This document shows positions 6,245-6,289 of a DNA stretch of 6,289 bases, piece by piece. Numbering within the stretch: the stretch's first letter is position 1; each line of letters begins with the position of its first letter. The notes under the pieces were generated by a model. It was given only the letters and a program-made list of their open reading frames with translations. It had not been told where the DNA came from and did no database searches. The DNA is from Alphaproteobacteria bacterium. Lineage in GTDB: Bacteria > Pseudomonadota > Alphaproteobacteria > Rhizobiales > Aestuariivirgaceae. Both the position numbers and the translations under genes were made by a program. The DNA is taken from positions 1 through 6,289 of the forward strand of contig JAGRLX010000193.1 in assembly GCA_020441605.1 (NCBI GenBank), in the 5' to 3' direction.

Positions 6245-6289
6245 CGCGCTTTCTCCCTTTCGATTGCCCGCCAGCCGATATCGCGGCGG
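6241..6289 (-). CDS. Possible C-terminal end of an upstream operon gene (partial, function unknown)
   Basis: Reading leftward from the window edge, one frame encodes RRDIGWRAIEREKAR and ends at a TGA (6241-6243) that overlaps the Dabb start codon as ATGA. This is the same overlap type used between the kinase and patatin genes, and the peptide has a natural charged helical C-terminus. However, all three frames on this strand are open over these 45 bases, so the coding call rests only on the overlap geometry and on how the peptide looks. No family can be named. Confidence 0.35.
   Translation of the reverse strand, partial: RRDIGWRAIEREKAR
6253..6258 (-). promoter_or_regulatory. Ribosome binding site of the Dabb gene
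   Basis: On the minus strand the bases read AGGGAG, eight bases before the ATG at 6244. This is the best-placed ribosome site in the operon and supports the chosen start. Confidence 0.7.

Overview
The window is GC-rich, densely packed bacterial chromosome. It most likely comes from an alphaproteobacterium: the MutL C-terminus (a QCNHGRPT-type metal motif and a final LFGRR) and the TadA tail (AVEHGPRFF...QPTCHHRP) are the forms I associate with that class, though a finer placement is not possible by eye. No RNA gene, insertion sequence, CRISPR array or long repeat was seen, and there is no gene-free stretch above 100 bases.

Layout, left to right: the C-terminal part of mutL (+, cut by the window edge); convergent with it, an enolase-superfamily (mandelate racemase-like) enzyme (-); rsmD, the 16S rRNA G966 methyltransferase (-), 34 bases upstream of the racemase-like gene; tadA, the tRNA adenosine deaminase (+), divergent from rsmD across 38 bases; then a compact minus-strand operon transcribed from the right edge: a possible gene tail, a Dabb-domain protein, an alpha/beta hydrolase of the haloacetate/fluoroacetate dehalogenase type, an aminoglycoside-phosphotransferase-fold kinase of the ACAD10/ACAD11/LvaA type, and a patatin-like phospholipase. 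The patatin gene meets tadA tail to tail with a 4-base overlap.

The left half is mainly information processing (mismatch repair, rRNA methylation, tRNA wobble editing), with one catabolic-looking enzyme placed in it. The right half looks like a small-molecule or acyl catabolism operon, with genes joined by overlaps of 4 and 11 bases or a gap of 10 bases, so co-translation is likely. Its substrate cannot be read from sequence.

The most notable observation is that the hydrolase carries the full set of fluoroacetate dehalogenase residues (Asp nucleophile, two carboxylate-binding Arg, His/Trp/Tyr halide pocket, Asp and His), at a constant offset from the characterised Rhodopseudomonas enzyme as I remember its numbering. 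I found no clearly undescribed system; the operon combination is worth a neighbourhood search.
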